Shown here piece by piece: positions 8,125-18,319 of a stretch of 64,000 bases of DNA. Both the position numbers and the translations under genes were made by a program. How positions within the stretch are numbered: position 1 is the first letter of the stretch; each line of letters starts with the position of its first letter. Location: assembly GCA_963736425.1 (NCBI GenBank), contig CAVTOX010000009.1:62001-126000 (forward strand), written 5' to 3'. Under the pieces are notes generated by a model that had not been told where the DNA came from, made no database searches, and saw nothing but the letters and a program-made list of their open reading frames with translations. The stretch comes from Prado023 sp963736425 (GTDB lineage: Bacteria > Actinomycetota > Actinomycetes > S36-B12 > CAIYMF01).

Positions 8125-9523
8125 ATGGGACGCTTCCCGTTCGCCCGCCTGCGCCGTCGGCTCGCCGTCGATCGCGGCTTCTCGTTGATCGAGGCCGTGG
8201 TGGCGCTGTCCATCCTTGCGGTGGTGTCGACCTCCTTCGCTTATGGGCTCAGTCTGACCATGCGGGTGACCCGGGACGACCGGCTGCGCCAGCAGGCCAC
8301 CCACCTGGCCGAGCGTGAGCTTGAGGTCGTGCGCAATACCTTCCAGCACGCGGACAAGTCCGGCCAGCTCGGCGCTATCGCGGCGACGACCGTCACCAAT
8401 GGGTCACCGCTGCCGGGGGGCACGGCTGGCCAACCGCTGGTTGTTGACGGTCGGAGCTTCACGGTGGAGCGTACGAACAGCCTGCAACTTGCCGGCAACG
8501 GAGCAAGCCCCTGCGATGGAGGTGGGTCGGTCGACTACCTGACCATCATGGTGAATGTCCGGGTCAGCTGGAACGACTCGGGGACATCCCATGACGTCGA
8601 GAGCAACACCATGCTGACCCCGATCAAGGGCGTTGAGGGCGACGTCGGATACCTCGCGGTCAAGTTGACTGACAGCTCAGGCACCGGCACGGAGAACGTG
8701 CCGGTCGTGGCCAGCGGGCCCTCCGGCCCCTTCACCCGCAAGACGGCCGACGACGGGTGTGCCGTGTTCATGCTCTCCACAGCCGGGACCTACACGCTGG
8801 AGGTGGACTCGGCCGGGTACGCGAACGTGGAGGGATTCCGCAACGTCGAGAAGTCGGTGTCCCTCGAACTCGGCAAGTTGAAGGTGGTTCCGATCTCCTA
8901 CGAGCGTTCGTCGGGCGTCCGGGTCACGTACACGACTGCCAGCGGGCATCAGCTGCCGTCCCCCTTGCCAGGCCTGACGTTGTTCAACTCGGGGCTTGCA
9001 GGGGGTGAGCTGCACCCTGCGACCGGCGCCAACCCGATCACGGTGAATGGGCTCTGGCCCTTCTCGGACGGCTACTCGGTGTGGGCGGGGACCTGTGACC
9101 AGAGCGACCCCGTCGGCAACCCGATGCACTACCCGCGGCCGACGTCCGTGCCGGTCACCCCGGGAGGAACCGTGGACACCACCGTGTTCCTGGCCCCGGT
9201 CGAGATCAGGACCGTGCATGCCTCCGTCCCGATTGACGGGGTCGCGCTCGCCGCCGAGCCATCCTCGACGAGTCGGATGCGACTCGAACGACTCGCGCCT
9301 CAACCTGGGGACCACGAGCGGTGGCGGCTACCTCCGGACCTCCCTGCCAGCTGGCTCGTGGCTCATCGAACCTCGCTACAACTGGCCCTTGCCCCAGTGC
9401 GTCGACATCAGCAGCCCCGGCACCTGCCCACAGGACACCGGGGTGCTGGTGGTCGTCGACGCAACGGGCGCGATCCCCGCCACCCCAGCGGTCGTGACGC
9501 TCCCGGACATGGAGGTGAACTGA
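8125..9523 (+). CDS. Minor prepilin with C-terminal Cna-B/carboxypeptidase-regulatory-like modules (one frameshift)
   Basis: Long prepilin, about 465 residues after repair. The N-terminus has the class III signal RGFSLIEAVVALSILAVV (PilV/GspI-like) after a basic leader. Following a pilin-like head there are beta-rich segments of the type VGYLAVKLTDSSGTG...VPVVASGPSGPF...GCAVFML...GTYTLEVDSAGY, which look like Cna-B or carboxypeptidase-regulatory folds, with a possible second repeat (LFLAPVEIRTVHASVPIDGVAL region). One extra base near 9270-9290 moves the frame, after which the protein ends LPDMEVN at 9523. The stop overlaps the next start (TGATG). A minor pilin with an exposed multi-domain tail is a candidate tip or adhesive subunit. 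Confidence 0.8.
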
Positions 9524-10239
9524 TGACGCGCCAGATGCTGAAGCGGCTCCGAGGTCAACGTGAGGGCGGCATGACGCTCATCGAGGTCATCGTGACCATG
9601 GGTCTGACCGTGACGGTGTTCGCCGTGGTCGCGACCGGCATGACCACGGCGACGAGGCTCATGGGCTCCAACTCGCTGCGTCTGCAGGAGGTGTCGGCCA
9701 ACAAGGTGGCCATCGAGGCCATGACCAAGACCCTGCGAACCGCCGTGGAACCGCGCCTTCTGGGATCCACCTCGGATGCCGCGGCGTTCATTCAGGGCGA
9801 TGGCAAGGCTGTGTCGTTCTACGCAGCGCTCTCCACGCTGATCGAGCCGACCGGTTCCACGATGACCCGCTACGGGCCTGTCCGCATCTCCTACACGCTC
9901 TCGGGCACCAACCTGGTGGAGACCTACCAGTTGCCTGACCAGCACCTGCCCAGCAACCACGACTACACCTACTGCACCGTGGGGACAGCGGGTTGTCAGA
10001 TTCGTACCCGGACCCTGGCTAAGAACATCAAGAACACGACGATGTTCACCTACTACGGCGAGAGTCAGAGCTCGCTCGCGGTGCCCCTCACCGCCGACGG
10101 TCTCGAGGCGGTTGACAGCATCGACATTGTGGTCACGTCCCAGACGTCGGCGAAGGATGAGAGCTCGACCGTCGTCTCCCGGGTCAGTCTCGTCAACTCC
10201 GGCAACAACCCGACGGCCTCGCCGACCCCGACCCCGTGA
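9523..10239 (+). CDS. Minor prepilin, PilW/ComGF-like
   Basis: 238 residues with a class III signal: basic leader, then GGMTLIEVIVTMGLTVTVFAVVATG, Glu at mature position 5. The body has SNSLRLQEVSANKVAIEAMTKTLRTAV, which is the amphipathic helix of PilW-type minor pilins, then a beta-rich domain with a cysteine pair (YTYC...GCQI), and a Pro/Thr-rich tail. It overlaps the upstream gene by TGATG, so it is translationally coupled. No frameshift is seen. Confidence 0.85.
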   Translation: MTRQMLKRLRGQREGGMTLIEVIVTMGLTVTVFAVVATGMTTATRLMGSNSLRLQEVSANKVAIEAMTKTLRTAVEPRLLGSTSDAAAFIQGDGKAVSFYAALSTLIEPTGSTMTRYGPVRISYTLSGTNLVETYQLPDQHLPSNHDYTYCTVGTAGCQIRTRTLAKNIKNTTMFTYYGESQSSLAVPLTADGLEAVDSIDIVVTSQTSAKDESSTVVSRVSLVNSGNNPTASPTPTP

Positions 10240-10252
10240 AGTGGTGATCCCA

Positions 10253-12292
10253 ATGGCTGGTTCGTTCCGGCGCCGTCTTGGTGACGAGCGCGGGGTCGCG
10301 ATGATGATGGTCATCGGGTTGATGCTGGCGGGTAGCGTCATCGTCGCCTCGGCCCTGGCCTACGCGACAGCTCTGCAGCCGCAGGCGCGCAACGGCGAGG
10401 CGCGAGTCGAGGCACTGGCCGCCGCTCAAGCGGGCATCGACCACTACCTGGGCCACCTCAACCAGGACCGCAACTACTACGCGACCCCTGACTGCACCAA
10501 CCCGGCATTGAAGGGGCCCAACTCCGATCCCGCGTGGCTCACCCAGCCGTGCGGATGGACCTCCTCGACTCCTGTGGGCTGGGTCAGCGCTCAGCCAGGC
10601 GATCCGAACGCCGCGTTGTTCCACTACGACGTCGACTCCCGCCAGATGGACCAGTTCACGATCTGGGTCTCCTCGACCGGGCAAGTCCGGCGATGTCCTG
10701 AGGACCCTGCAGGCCAAGATCACCATCGCGGGCTCCCAGCGATACCTGTACGTCACGGACTTCGAGGATGCGGACCCGGAGAACACCGTCGTCTATCCGT
10801 CCGGGGCGGGCCACGACCACTGCGGGTTGAGCGGAACCACCAAGGCCAAGTACTGGTGGCAGCCGCAGGTCAACGAGCGGACGAAGTCGGGCAACCCCGA
10901 CTGCGTCGGAGATCCAGTTCATCGCAGGCGATGTGCTCGATGGTCCGGTCCACTTCAATGACACCCCGATGATCAACGGGAACACGACGTTCAAGCAGGG
11001 CTTCACGACCTACGCGACCGGATGCCCGAAGTCAGCGACCACGAACGCCGCCACTGCCAAGACCGCAGGGTGCTTCCGCGGCTCCGGCACCCCGTCGCTG
11101 AGCGTCCTTGGGCGCGAGATGGGCCAACGCGAACCTCTTGCCCGACACGACCGGCGACATGGTCAACAAGCCCGGTTGCCAGTTCACCGGCGACACCCGG
11201 ATCCGGTTCAACTCCAACGGCACGATGGACGTGTGGAACACGATGTCGGCGGGCACGACGATCGGCTTCGTGGGGAACCCGGCCGTGATCGCCACTGCTC
11301 CGAACTGCGGGACGGCTGCGAACTACAAGACCGGCCACCGGGCAGAAGTACCCGGCGGCCAAGCAGACGGTCAACGTTCCCGACGGCCTGGTGATCTACG
11401 TGAAGAACTCGGCTTCGAGCGCCACCTGCGTCCCGGGCCAGATCGTGAACGGGACCACATCCGGCAGCGCGGCGAAGGACGTGATCCCCACCGCGTCGTC
11501 GAGCATCGCCGGTGCGGTGTCCGACATCGGCTTCGTGCTGCCCACCTACCGCAAGACGCGGTCTTCGACCGGCGTGGCCCGCGGCTCCCACTGTGCTGTC
11601 GGATGCGCACTCCAAGAAGTTCGACTGCGGGCTGGGCAACGTCTACGTCGAGGGCACGGTCAAGGGTCGTGTGACGATCGCGGCGGAGAACAACGTCGTG
11701 GTGACCGGCGACCTCGGTATCGCGAACACCGCACTCGGTGCCGACACGGGCAAGGACAACTCCGACATCGTCGGCCTGGTGGCGCAGAACTCGGTCGTCG
11801 TCTACCACCCGGTCGAGGTGACGTCGTGGACCGTGGCGGCTCGGCGGCAGCGGCAGCCCCAGCTGCAAGTCCACCCCGTCGGACACCCCGACGGGCGGTT
11901 CCAATGGTGCCACGTGCACCTATACCCCGAGCGGCTACACGAACCTGGACTACCTGTCGCCGCCCGTGACCTATGCGGGTGACAGCAAGAAGCACCGGTG
12001 GATCTACGCCAGCATCCAGACCCTCGCCCACTCCTTCTGGGTCGAGAGCTACAACCAGGGCGCCTCACCGGGGACGCTGAGCGTCCGCGGCTCGATCGCC
12101 CAGCGGTGGCGGGGCATCGTCGGCACGGGGAGCATCACGACCGGCTACTTCAAGGACTACTCGTACGACAAGCGCCTGCAGACCACGTCACCGCCCTACT
12201 TCCCGCCGTGGGCCAACGGCGACTGGTCCGCAGAAACGACCGGCGAGTTGCCGACGCCAGACCAACATCAAGTGACGCCTGTCATAGGGTGA
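10253..12292 (+). CDS. Large PilX-like pilus protein (six or seven frameshifts)
   Basis: Starts at ATG 10253 with a basic leader then RGVAMMMVIGLMLAGSVIVASALAYA and a helix with AAAQAGIDHYLGHLN, the PilX N-terminal pattern. These proteins often lack the classical FTLIE motif. The remaining ~600 residues are a cysteine-containing extracellular region with no family I recognise; it includes a stretch like SKKFDCGLGNVYVEGTVKGRVTI, which looks like a polymer-forming beta-helix rung. One extra base is needed near 10685, 10911, 11107, 11335, 11578 and 11838. Most are a one-base extension of a G, C or T run. With six corrections the frame ends at 12292 (about 677 residues); a seventh near 12255 would end it at 12275 with RRQTNIK. 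The repaired sequence is continuous, so I call it one gene. Confidence 0.7.
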
Positions 12293-12296
12293 CCTG

Positions 12297-13073
12297 GTGG
12301 CATTCGTCCTGTTCGTCGGAGTTCTCGGCCTGCTGATCGGCTCCTTCCTCAACGTGGTGATCTGGCGCGTGCCGAGGGGGGAGTCGATCGTCTCGCCGCC
12401 CTCGCACTGCCCTGGCTGCGACGCGGAGATCGCGCCGCGTGACAACATCCCGGTACTGTCCTGGCTGCTGCTCAAGGGCAAGTGCCGGGATTGCGGAACC
12501 CACATCAGTGCCCGATACCCGGCCGTCGAGTTGCTCACGGGCGTGCTCTTCGCCGCGATGGCCGTCCGCTTCGGCCTGTCGTGGGAGCTTCCGGCATACC
12601 TCTACCTGACCGCGGTGGGGGTCGCCCTCGCGTTCATCGACCTGGACACCAAACGGCTGCCGAACGCCCTGACCCTGCCGTCGTATCCGATCATGGCCGG
12701 GCTGCTGCTCATACCAGCGATCCTCGAGCCGGCCTGGCCGGACTTGCTGCGCGCGCTGCTCGCGGGCGTGGCGCTGTTCGCCTTCTACCTGATCACCGCC
12801 CTGATCTACCCGGCGGGCATGGGGATGGGGGACGTTAAGCTGGCCGGCGTCCTCGGCATGGCCCTGGGCTGGCTGGGGTGGGGGGTCCTTATAGTCGGCG
12901 GGTTCCTCGGCTTCGTCTACGGCGCGATCATCGGCCTGGCTCTCATGCTCGGCCGGCGCGCAGGGCGGCGCACCGCCATCCCCTTCGGCCCCTTCATGGT
13001 GGCGGGCGCCTTCACCGGCATCCTGGTCGGCGCGCCGATCGTGTCCTGGTACGCAGGGCTTCTGACCGTCTGA
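12297..13073 (+). CDS. pilD: Prepilin peptidase / N-methyltransferase
   Basis: 258-residue integral membrane aspartyl protease that removes prepilin leader peptides and N-methylates the new N-terminus. The N-terminal cytoplasmic domain carries two CxxC pairs (CPGC and CRDC), typical of the bifunctional PilD form. The two catalytic aspartates are in FIDLDTKRLP and in the GMGMGDVKLAG motif (GxGD). About eight hydrophobic segments are seen. The start is GTG 12297, just after the PilX-like gene. No frameshift. All six prepilins upstream are its expected substrates. Confidence 0.95.
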   Translation: MAFVLFVGVLGLLIGSFLNVVIWRVPRGESIVSPPSHCPGCDAEIAPRDNIPVLSWLLLKGKCRDCGTHISARYPAVELLTGVLFAAMAVRFGLSWELPAYLYLTAVGVALAFIDLDTKRLPNALTLPSYPIMAGLLLIPAILEPAWPDLLRALLAGVALFAFYLITALIYPAGMGMGDVKLAGVLGMALGWLGWGVLIVGGFLGFVYGAIIGLALMLGRRAGRRTAIPFGPFMVAGAFTGILVGAPIVSWYAGLLTV

Positions 13074-13141
13074 GGTCAACCCTTCAAGTACGCCGCCCGG
13101 GCGGCCGATTCCTTCACCAGATTCTCGTGAAGGAGAGTGCC

Positions 13142-14203
13142 GTGAGACGTCGAACGACGATCGGGCTGGACATCGGGACATCCAGCGTGCGCGCTGCTGA
13201 GGTGTCCTTCCGTGGCTCCACCCCGCAGCTGCTGCACTTCGGCCAACTGGCGCTGCCCGATGGGGCCGTGGTCGACGGGGAGGTGGTCGACTCGGCGTCC
13301 GTGACTGCAGCACTTGTGGAGCTCTGGCGGGGAGGCGGCTTCTCGCACAAGAAGGTTGCGCTGGGGGTGGCCAACCCTCGGGTGGTCATCCGGCAGGCGG
13401 AGGTGCCCTACTACGGCTCGCATGCCGAGCTGCGCAAGGCACTCCCACTCGTCGTCGGCGACCAGGTTCCCATCGACGCCTCCACCGCGGTGATGGACTT
13501 TGCGCCTCTCGAGGAGATCCGCGCCAGCGACGGCACCCGCTCGCTGAGCGGTCTGCTCGTGGCCGCGGTCGAGGAGATGGTGTCCAAGACGATGGACGCC
13601 GTCCTCGCTGCCGGCCTCACCCCCGAGGTCGTCGACCTCAGCTCGTTCGCCGTCCTACGATCGGCCGCCTGGGGCCCTGGGCTGGGTCTCGAGCAGCACC
13701 CGGAGGCCGTGGTCGACATCGGATCTGACCTCACCAGCATCGTCGTCCACGAGGACGGCACTCCGAGGTTCGTCCGTATCCTGCTCCACGGTGGACGGTC
13801 GATCACCTCCGCTCTGATGGCCGATCTCGGCCTTGGGTTGGTCGAGGCCGAGCAGGTCAAGCGTGAGGTCGGACTCGTCGGGGACGGCCCCGCGGATGCT
13901 GCCGCCCGCCGGGTCATCGCCCGGGTCGCCGGTGACCTCGTCGACGAGATCCGCGGCTCGCTGGACTACTTCGTCGCCTCCTCGAGCCACGGGATGGTGA
14001 CTCGGGTCGTGGTCAGCGGCGGTACCGCCCGCCTCGCTGGACTCGTGGACCTGATGAGTGAGCGTCTCCGCCTGCAGGTGGAGTACGGCTCCGCATTCGG
14101 GGGGCTCGATGTGAGCCGCTCGGGCCTGAGCCCAGCGCAACTGCACTTCGTCGACCCGATCGCCGTCGTCCCCGTGGGGCTCGCCCTGGGAGGTGCCGCA
14201 TGA
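13142..14203 (+). CDS. pilM: Pilus assembly actin-like ATPase PilM
   Basis: 353-residue cytoplasmic protein of the PilM/FtsA-like actin fold. It begins RRRTTIGLDIGTSSVRAAEV (phosphate-1 loop), and includes VVDIGSDLTSIVV (phosphate-2) and VVVSGGTARLAGLVD (adenosine loop). GTG 13142 has an AAGGAGAG box six bases upstream. In the family, PilM binds the cytoplasmic N-terminus of PilN and recruits the motors; here it overlaps pilN by four bases (ATGA). No frameshift. Confidence 0.93.
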   Translation: MRRRTTIGLDIGTSSVRAAEVSFRGSTPQLLHFGQLALPDGAVVDGEVVDSASVTAALVELWRGGGFSHKKVALGVANPRVVIRQAEVPYYGSHAELRKALPLVVGDQVPIDASTAVMDFAPLEEIRASDGTRSLSGLLVAAVEEMVSKTMDAVLAAGLTPEVVDLSSFAVLRSAAWGPGLGLEQHPEAVVDIGSDLTSIVVHEDGTPRFVRILLHGGRSITSALMADLGLGLVEAEQVKREVGLVGDGPADAAARRVIARVAGDLVDEIRGSLDYFVASSSHGMVTRVVVSGGTARLAGLVDLMSERLRLQVEYGSAFGGLDVSRSGLSPAQLHFVDPIAVVPVGLALGGAA

Positions 14204-14935
14204 GCATGCTGTCCGGGCGGAGCGAGTCCGCCGATCCGATGGAGGCAGAGGTCCTGGCCCCAGCTCTCGACGAGGCCCCGATCCCCAGCAGGCTGGTCGC
14301 CCTCGCCCGCGTGAACCTCATGCCCAACTCCTACGCCCGGCGTGCTGCCGTGCGGCGGGCCAAGGTCTGGGCCATCGCGGCGCTACTCGGGGCATTGCTG
14401 GTCGCCGCTCTGATGTTCCTTGTGAGTTGGCAGAAGGCGACCTCCGCACAGGAGCGTCTCGATCAGGCGACCTTCCAGCGCACGCTGCTGCAGACGGAGG
14501 CCTCCGCTACTCCGGCGTTCCGCTGGTATTCGAAGCGGTGAACGGCGCACAGGGCCAACTTGTGGTCGCGATGGGCAACGAGGTCCGTTGGTCGTTCTTC
14601 CTCAACGATCTGGCGCTGACCATGCCCGCAGGGGTCAGTCTCGACTCACTCGACGCAACCGTGATCGGACCCGGCCAGGCCACAGAGACGACGGGCGATG
14701 GCCAGGTGGGCAGCAAGGTGGGCAACCTGTCTGTATCTGCCAAGGCCCTGACTTTCAACAGCGTCGCGAACTGGCTGGATTCGCTGGCCAAGATGGACAC
14801 GGTCGCCGACCCCTACGTCTCGGGGCTGGCACCTCGGGTGACCTGGAGGGCAGGAAGATCGTGACCTTCAGCTCCACCGCTGACATCACGACTGAGACGC
14901 TCTCAGGTCGTTACACCCAGGAGGAGACGCCATGA
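14200..14935 (+). CDS. pilN: Pilus alignment protein PilN (two one-base deletions)
   Basis: Bitopic membrane protein. The cytoplasmic N-terminus contains the conserved VNLMPNSY motif (usually INLLP) that docks on PilM, followed by one membrane segment (VWAIAALLGALLVAALMFLV) and a periplasmic ferredoxin-like domain (VRWSFFLNDLALTMPAGVSLDSL). It starts at ATG 14200. A base appears to be missing near 14507 (GCCTCCGCT, likely GCCTCCCGCT) and again near 14828 (GCTGGCACC, likely GCTGGGCACC). After repair it is about 245 residues and ends by overlapping pilO (ATGA). Confidence 0.87.
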
Positions 14936-15638
14936 GCGTGCGAATGTGGCGGATCGCCACGTTGGTAGGAGTCGTTGCGATCCTGGTCGTCACCTGGATG
15001 CTGCTGGTCGGACCCCAGCGGGCGAAGGCCGCGGAACTCGGGGCTCGAGACGCTGAACCAGAAGACCGCGTCAAGCCAACTGGAATCCAGGATCTCGCTG
15101 TTGAAGAAGCAGAGCGAGGAGCTGCCAGCCCAGGAGGCGAAGCTCGCGGCGATCCAGCAGCGGATCCCGGCCACCAGCTCGATCCCCACGCTCATCCGTA
15201 CCCTGAGTGGGCTGGCATCCGGTGCGAACGTGACTGTCACCGCCCTGGATCCCGCGCCGGCCCGCACCCGTCGTGATCGCCGTGACGGAGCCGGTGGCGA
15301 CGGCAGCCCCGCCGGATGACGGTACGGACGCTGGCGATGAGGCCCCGGCTGCCCGCACGCTGTTCCAGCCGACGGTGCAGTCCGTGGGCCTTTCCATCGC
15401 GGTCTGCGGCGACTTCGCCCAGGTCCGCAACTACCTCGGGGAGCTCGAGTCGATGCGCAGGGTGGTGGCAGTCTCCGGGCTGTCGATCTCCAAGGGCACG
15501 TGCGGGGAGTCCGGGGCTGAGGGGCTCCAGGCCCAGATCACTGCCAGCGCATTCACGATGCCGCCGGTCGACACCGAGTCCCCGGCGGGGGCCACATCGG
15601 CCACGGATGCCAATTCAGCCACGACGGGAGCAAGCTGA
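14932..15638 (+). CDS. pilO: Pilus alignment protein PilO (two frameshifts)
   Basis: About 234 residues after repair. It has a single N-terminal membrane segment (IATLVGVVAILVVTWMLLV), a coiled-coil region (LETLNQKTASSQLESRISLLKKQ), and a ferredoxin-like C-terminal domain (TLFQPTVQSVGLSIAVCGDFAQVRNYLGELESM), which is the PilO layout. PilO dimerises with PilN. Extra bases are needed near 15042 (GGGG for GGG) and near 15265 (CCC for CC). Start and stop overlap the neighbours (ATGA and TGATG). Confidence 0.87.
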
Positions 15639-16283
15639 TGAGTGAGCAGATCCTTGAGCGGCCGGCGGCGGCGCCGACTGTGCCGGAGGCGCCGAAGCGC
15701 TCGTCGCGGATGTTCCTGATCGGCGGGGGTGCGGTCATCGCCGGTCTGATCCTCGGCGGGGCATTCCTGATGCTTCGCCCCACGTCGGACCCCCTGGCTG
15801 ATGCCCTCGTCCCTGCGGCTCCCGTGGCAGCCGGCTCAGGGCGCCCAGGACGGGCAGCCCGATGCGGACCCCGCAGCGGCCGAGGCAGACGCCGCGGACT
15901 CCGAGGCGGACGCAACTGCCGAGGAGGGCGCCACGAAGCCCGCAGGCACCAAGCGCGTCCGGTTGACCAGCCGCGATCCGTTCGCGCCCATCGTCGCCAA
16001 GGCAGCGCCTGCTCCGGAGAAGGCCGCGGCCGACGCCAAGGCCGCCGAGCCGGCAGCAGCGCCAAAGCCCGCAACTGGTGGGGTCATCTCAGCCCTGTCG
16101 ATCTCGCCCCTGGGCAACTCCGTGAAGCTCAAGCTGGATGGCAAGAAGTACTCGGTCGACGAGGGTGAGGCCTTCGCCAAGTCCTACCGGCTCTACGACA
16201 TCTTCAATGCCAACTGCGCGGGCTTCCTCTATGGCGACCAGAACGCGGTCGTGTGCGAGGGCGACTCAGTCACGATCGGCTGA
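15638..16283 (+). CDS. PilP-like bitopic pilus protein (one frameshift)
   Basis: About 214 residues after removing one extra base near 15832. It has a cytoplasmic N-terminus, one membrane segment (MFLIGGGAVIAGLILGGAFLML), a long Ala/Asp/Glu-rich linker, then RLTSRDPFAPIV, a motif like the one preceding the PilP/GspC homology region, and a small beta domain (SVKLKLDGKKYSVDEGE) with two cysteines. It is coupled to pilO by TGATG. Position and layout fit the fourth alignment-complex member, but sequence similarity to PilP is weak by eye. Confidence 0.7.
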
Positions 16284-16292
16284 GATCCCTCG

Positions 16293-16324
16293 GCGGCGCG
16301 CGGTGGCACGACCCCCCGCGCCGC
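16293..16324 (+). terminator. Possible terminator of the pilus cluster
   Basis: An eight-base GC-only stem (16293-16300 with 16317-16324) 10 bases after the last pilus gene. It is short and without a T-run, so weakly supported. The rest of the gap to 16499 shows no gene. Confidence 0.4.
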
Positions 16325-16499
16325 TGACTGGGCTGGGCCTCGCGCAGCGGTGGCACAACACGGACATGTGTGTCCGCTCTGCGCCTGGCGTTGTCCGGAT
16401 CCTGCCAGTCCCGCGGGGTAGCCGTGGCGTCGGCACCGAGTGGGGCGTCCCTCGGATCGGCGGCCTGTCGGCAATCCGCCGGCATGACAGAATCGGGTA

Positions 16500-17684
16500 A
16501 TGCTTCGATGGTTGACCGCTGGCGAGTCGCACGGCCAGGCCCTCGTCGGTGTGCTCGAGGGCATGCCGGCCGATGTCGCGATCACGACCGCTGACATCAC
16601 CCGTGAGTTGCAGCGCCGCCGCCTCGGCGTCGGGCGCGGTGCCCGGATGAAGTTCGAGGCCGACGAGGTACGCGTGATCGGTGGCGTCCGGCACGGGCGC
16701 ACCATGGGCGGCCCGGTCGCGATCGAGGTGGGCAACAGCGAGTGGCCCAAGTGGGTCGAGGTGATGTCCTCGGACCCGGTCGATGCCGAGGTGCTGGATG
16801 CCCAGGCCCGCAACGCTCCCCTGACCCGACCACGCCCGGGCCACGCCGACCTCGCCGGGATGCAGAAGTACGGCTTCGACGAGTCCCGGCCGATCCTCGA
16901 ACGCGCCTCCGCACGGGAGACCGCCGCGCGGGTGGCCCTCGGTGCGGTCGCGAAGGCCTTCCTCCACGATGTGCTCGACGCCAGCGTGATCAGCCATGTG
17001 GTTGAGCTCGGATCCGTGGCGGTGCCCTCCGGGACCCCGCTGCCCGCCCCGGCCGACCTCGAGGCCATCGACGCAGACCCGGCCCGCTGCGCCGACCCGG
17101 CCACCGCGGCGCTCATGGCCGAGGAGGTCGAGGCCGCTCGGCGCGACGGCGACACCCTCGGTGGCATCGTCGAGGTGCTGGTCGACAACCTCCCTCCCGG
17201 CCTCGGCTCGCACGTGCACTGGGACCGCCGGCTCGATTCACGGCTCGCCGGCGCCCTCATGGGGATCCAGGCGATCAAGGGCGTGGAGGTCGGCGACGGC
17301 TTCGAGCTCGCCCGTACGCGCGGCTCCCTGGCTCACGACGAGATCCTCCCCGACGGGCCCGGCAGGGTGCGCCGGGCGTCGGGTCGCGCGGGTGGCACAG
17401 AGGGCGGCATGAGCACCGGTGAGCTTCTGCGAGTTCGGGCCGCCATGAAGCCGATCGCGACGGTCCCTCGGGCCCTGCGCACCGTCGACGTCGCCACCGG
17501 CGAGGAGGCCCGCGCCAACAACCAGCGCTCCGATGTGTGCGCGGTGCCGGCGGCCGGTGTCGTGGCCGAGGCGATGGTGGCCCTCGTCGTGGCTGACGCG
17601 GTGCTGGAGAAGTTCGGCGGCGACAGCGTGACCGAGACCCGCCGCAACGTCGAGGGGTACCTGGCGGGGCTGGCCATCCGATGA
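16500..17684 (+). CDS. aroC: Chorismate synthase
   Basis: 394 residues. It catalyses the last shikimate step, EPSP to chorismate, with reduced FMN. Signatures are the N-terminal TAGESHGQALVG, then ERASARETAARVALGA and the C-terminal RRASGRAGGTEGGMSTGE. The length is normal. It is the first gene of aroC-aroK-aroB and overlaps aroK by four bases. No clear ribosome-binding site precedes ATG 16500. Confidence 0.97.
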   Translation: MLRWLTAGESHGQALVGVLEGMPADVAITTADITRELQRRRLGVGRGARMKFEADEVRVIGGVRHGRTMGGPVAIEVGNSEWPKWVEVMSSDPVDAEVLDAQARNAPLTRPRPGHADLAGMQKYGFDESRPILERASARETAARVALGAVAKAFLHDVLDASVISHVVELGSVAVPSGTPLPAPADLEAIDADPARCADPATAALMAEEVEAARRDGDTLGGIVEVLVDNLPPGLGSHVHWDRRLDSRLAGALMGIQAIKGVEVGDGFELARTRGSLAHDEILPDGPGRVRRASGRAGGTEGGMSTGELLRVRAAMKPIATVPRALRTVDVATGEEARANNQRSDVCAVPAAGVVAEAMVALVVADAVLEKFGGDSVTETRRNVEGYLAGLAIR

Positions 17685-18319
17685 GTGAAGGTGCCGGCGT
17701 GCCGATCGGTGTGAACGAATCCGTCGACGGGATGGTCGAAATCGTTCACACTGATGGCCGACTGAACCCTCAGAGCGCCGAGGACCGCCCCATCGTCGTG
17801 ATCGTCGGGGTCCCGGGCGCGGGGAAGTCAACCGTGGGACAGGCCCTCGCCGAACGCCTGGGCGTCGGCTTCCGCGACACCGACGCCGACGTGGAATCGA
17901 CCACCGGACGGACGATCGCCGACATCTTCGTGGAGTCCGGCGAGCCCGAGTTCCGGCGTCTCGAGGCCGAGGCGGTCCGCACCGCGCTCGCCGAGCACGC
18001 GGGGGTCCTCGCACTCGGTGGGGGAGCGGTGATCGACCCCGCCACGCGCGCGCTGCTGGTCGGCCACCAGGTGGTGTGGCTGCGCGTGGGCCTCGCGGCC
18101 GCGTCCCAGCGTGCCGGCCTCTCCGGCGCCCGACCGGTCCTGTTGGGCAACGTGCGCGCCCAGATGAAGGCCCTGATGGACGCCCGCGCCCCGCTCTACA
18201 CCGAGGTCGCTCGTCTGATCGTCGACACCGACGACCTCTCGGCGGACGACGCGGTGGAGGCGGTTCTCGTTGGACTCGACCTGAACACCACCTCCACGGA
18301 TCCGGAGGCCCAGTCATGA
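17681..18319 (+). CDS. aroK: Shikimate kinase
   Basis: 212 residues. It phosphorylates shikimate using ATP. The P-loop is GVPGAGKST, the shikimate-binding motif is DTDADVE, the GGG motif is ALGGGAV and the lid arginine lies in SGARPVL. An ~35-residue N-terminal extension precedes the P-loop strand. ATG 17681 overlaps the aroC stop, so I keep this start; a later start would remove the extension. It overlaps aroB by four bases. Confidence 0.95.
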   Translation: MSEGAGVPIGVNESVDGMVEIVHTDGRLNPQSAEDRPIVVIVGVPGAGKSTVGQALAERLGVGFRDTDADVESTTGRTIADIFVESGEPEFRRLEAEAVRTALAEHAGVLALGGGAVIDPATRALLVGHQVVWLRVGLAAASQRAGLSGARPVLLGNVRAQMKALMDARAPLYTEVARLIVDTDDLSADDAVEAVLVGLDLNTTSTDPEAQS

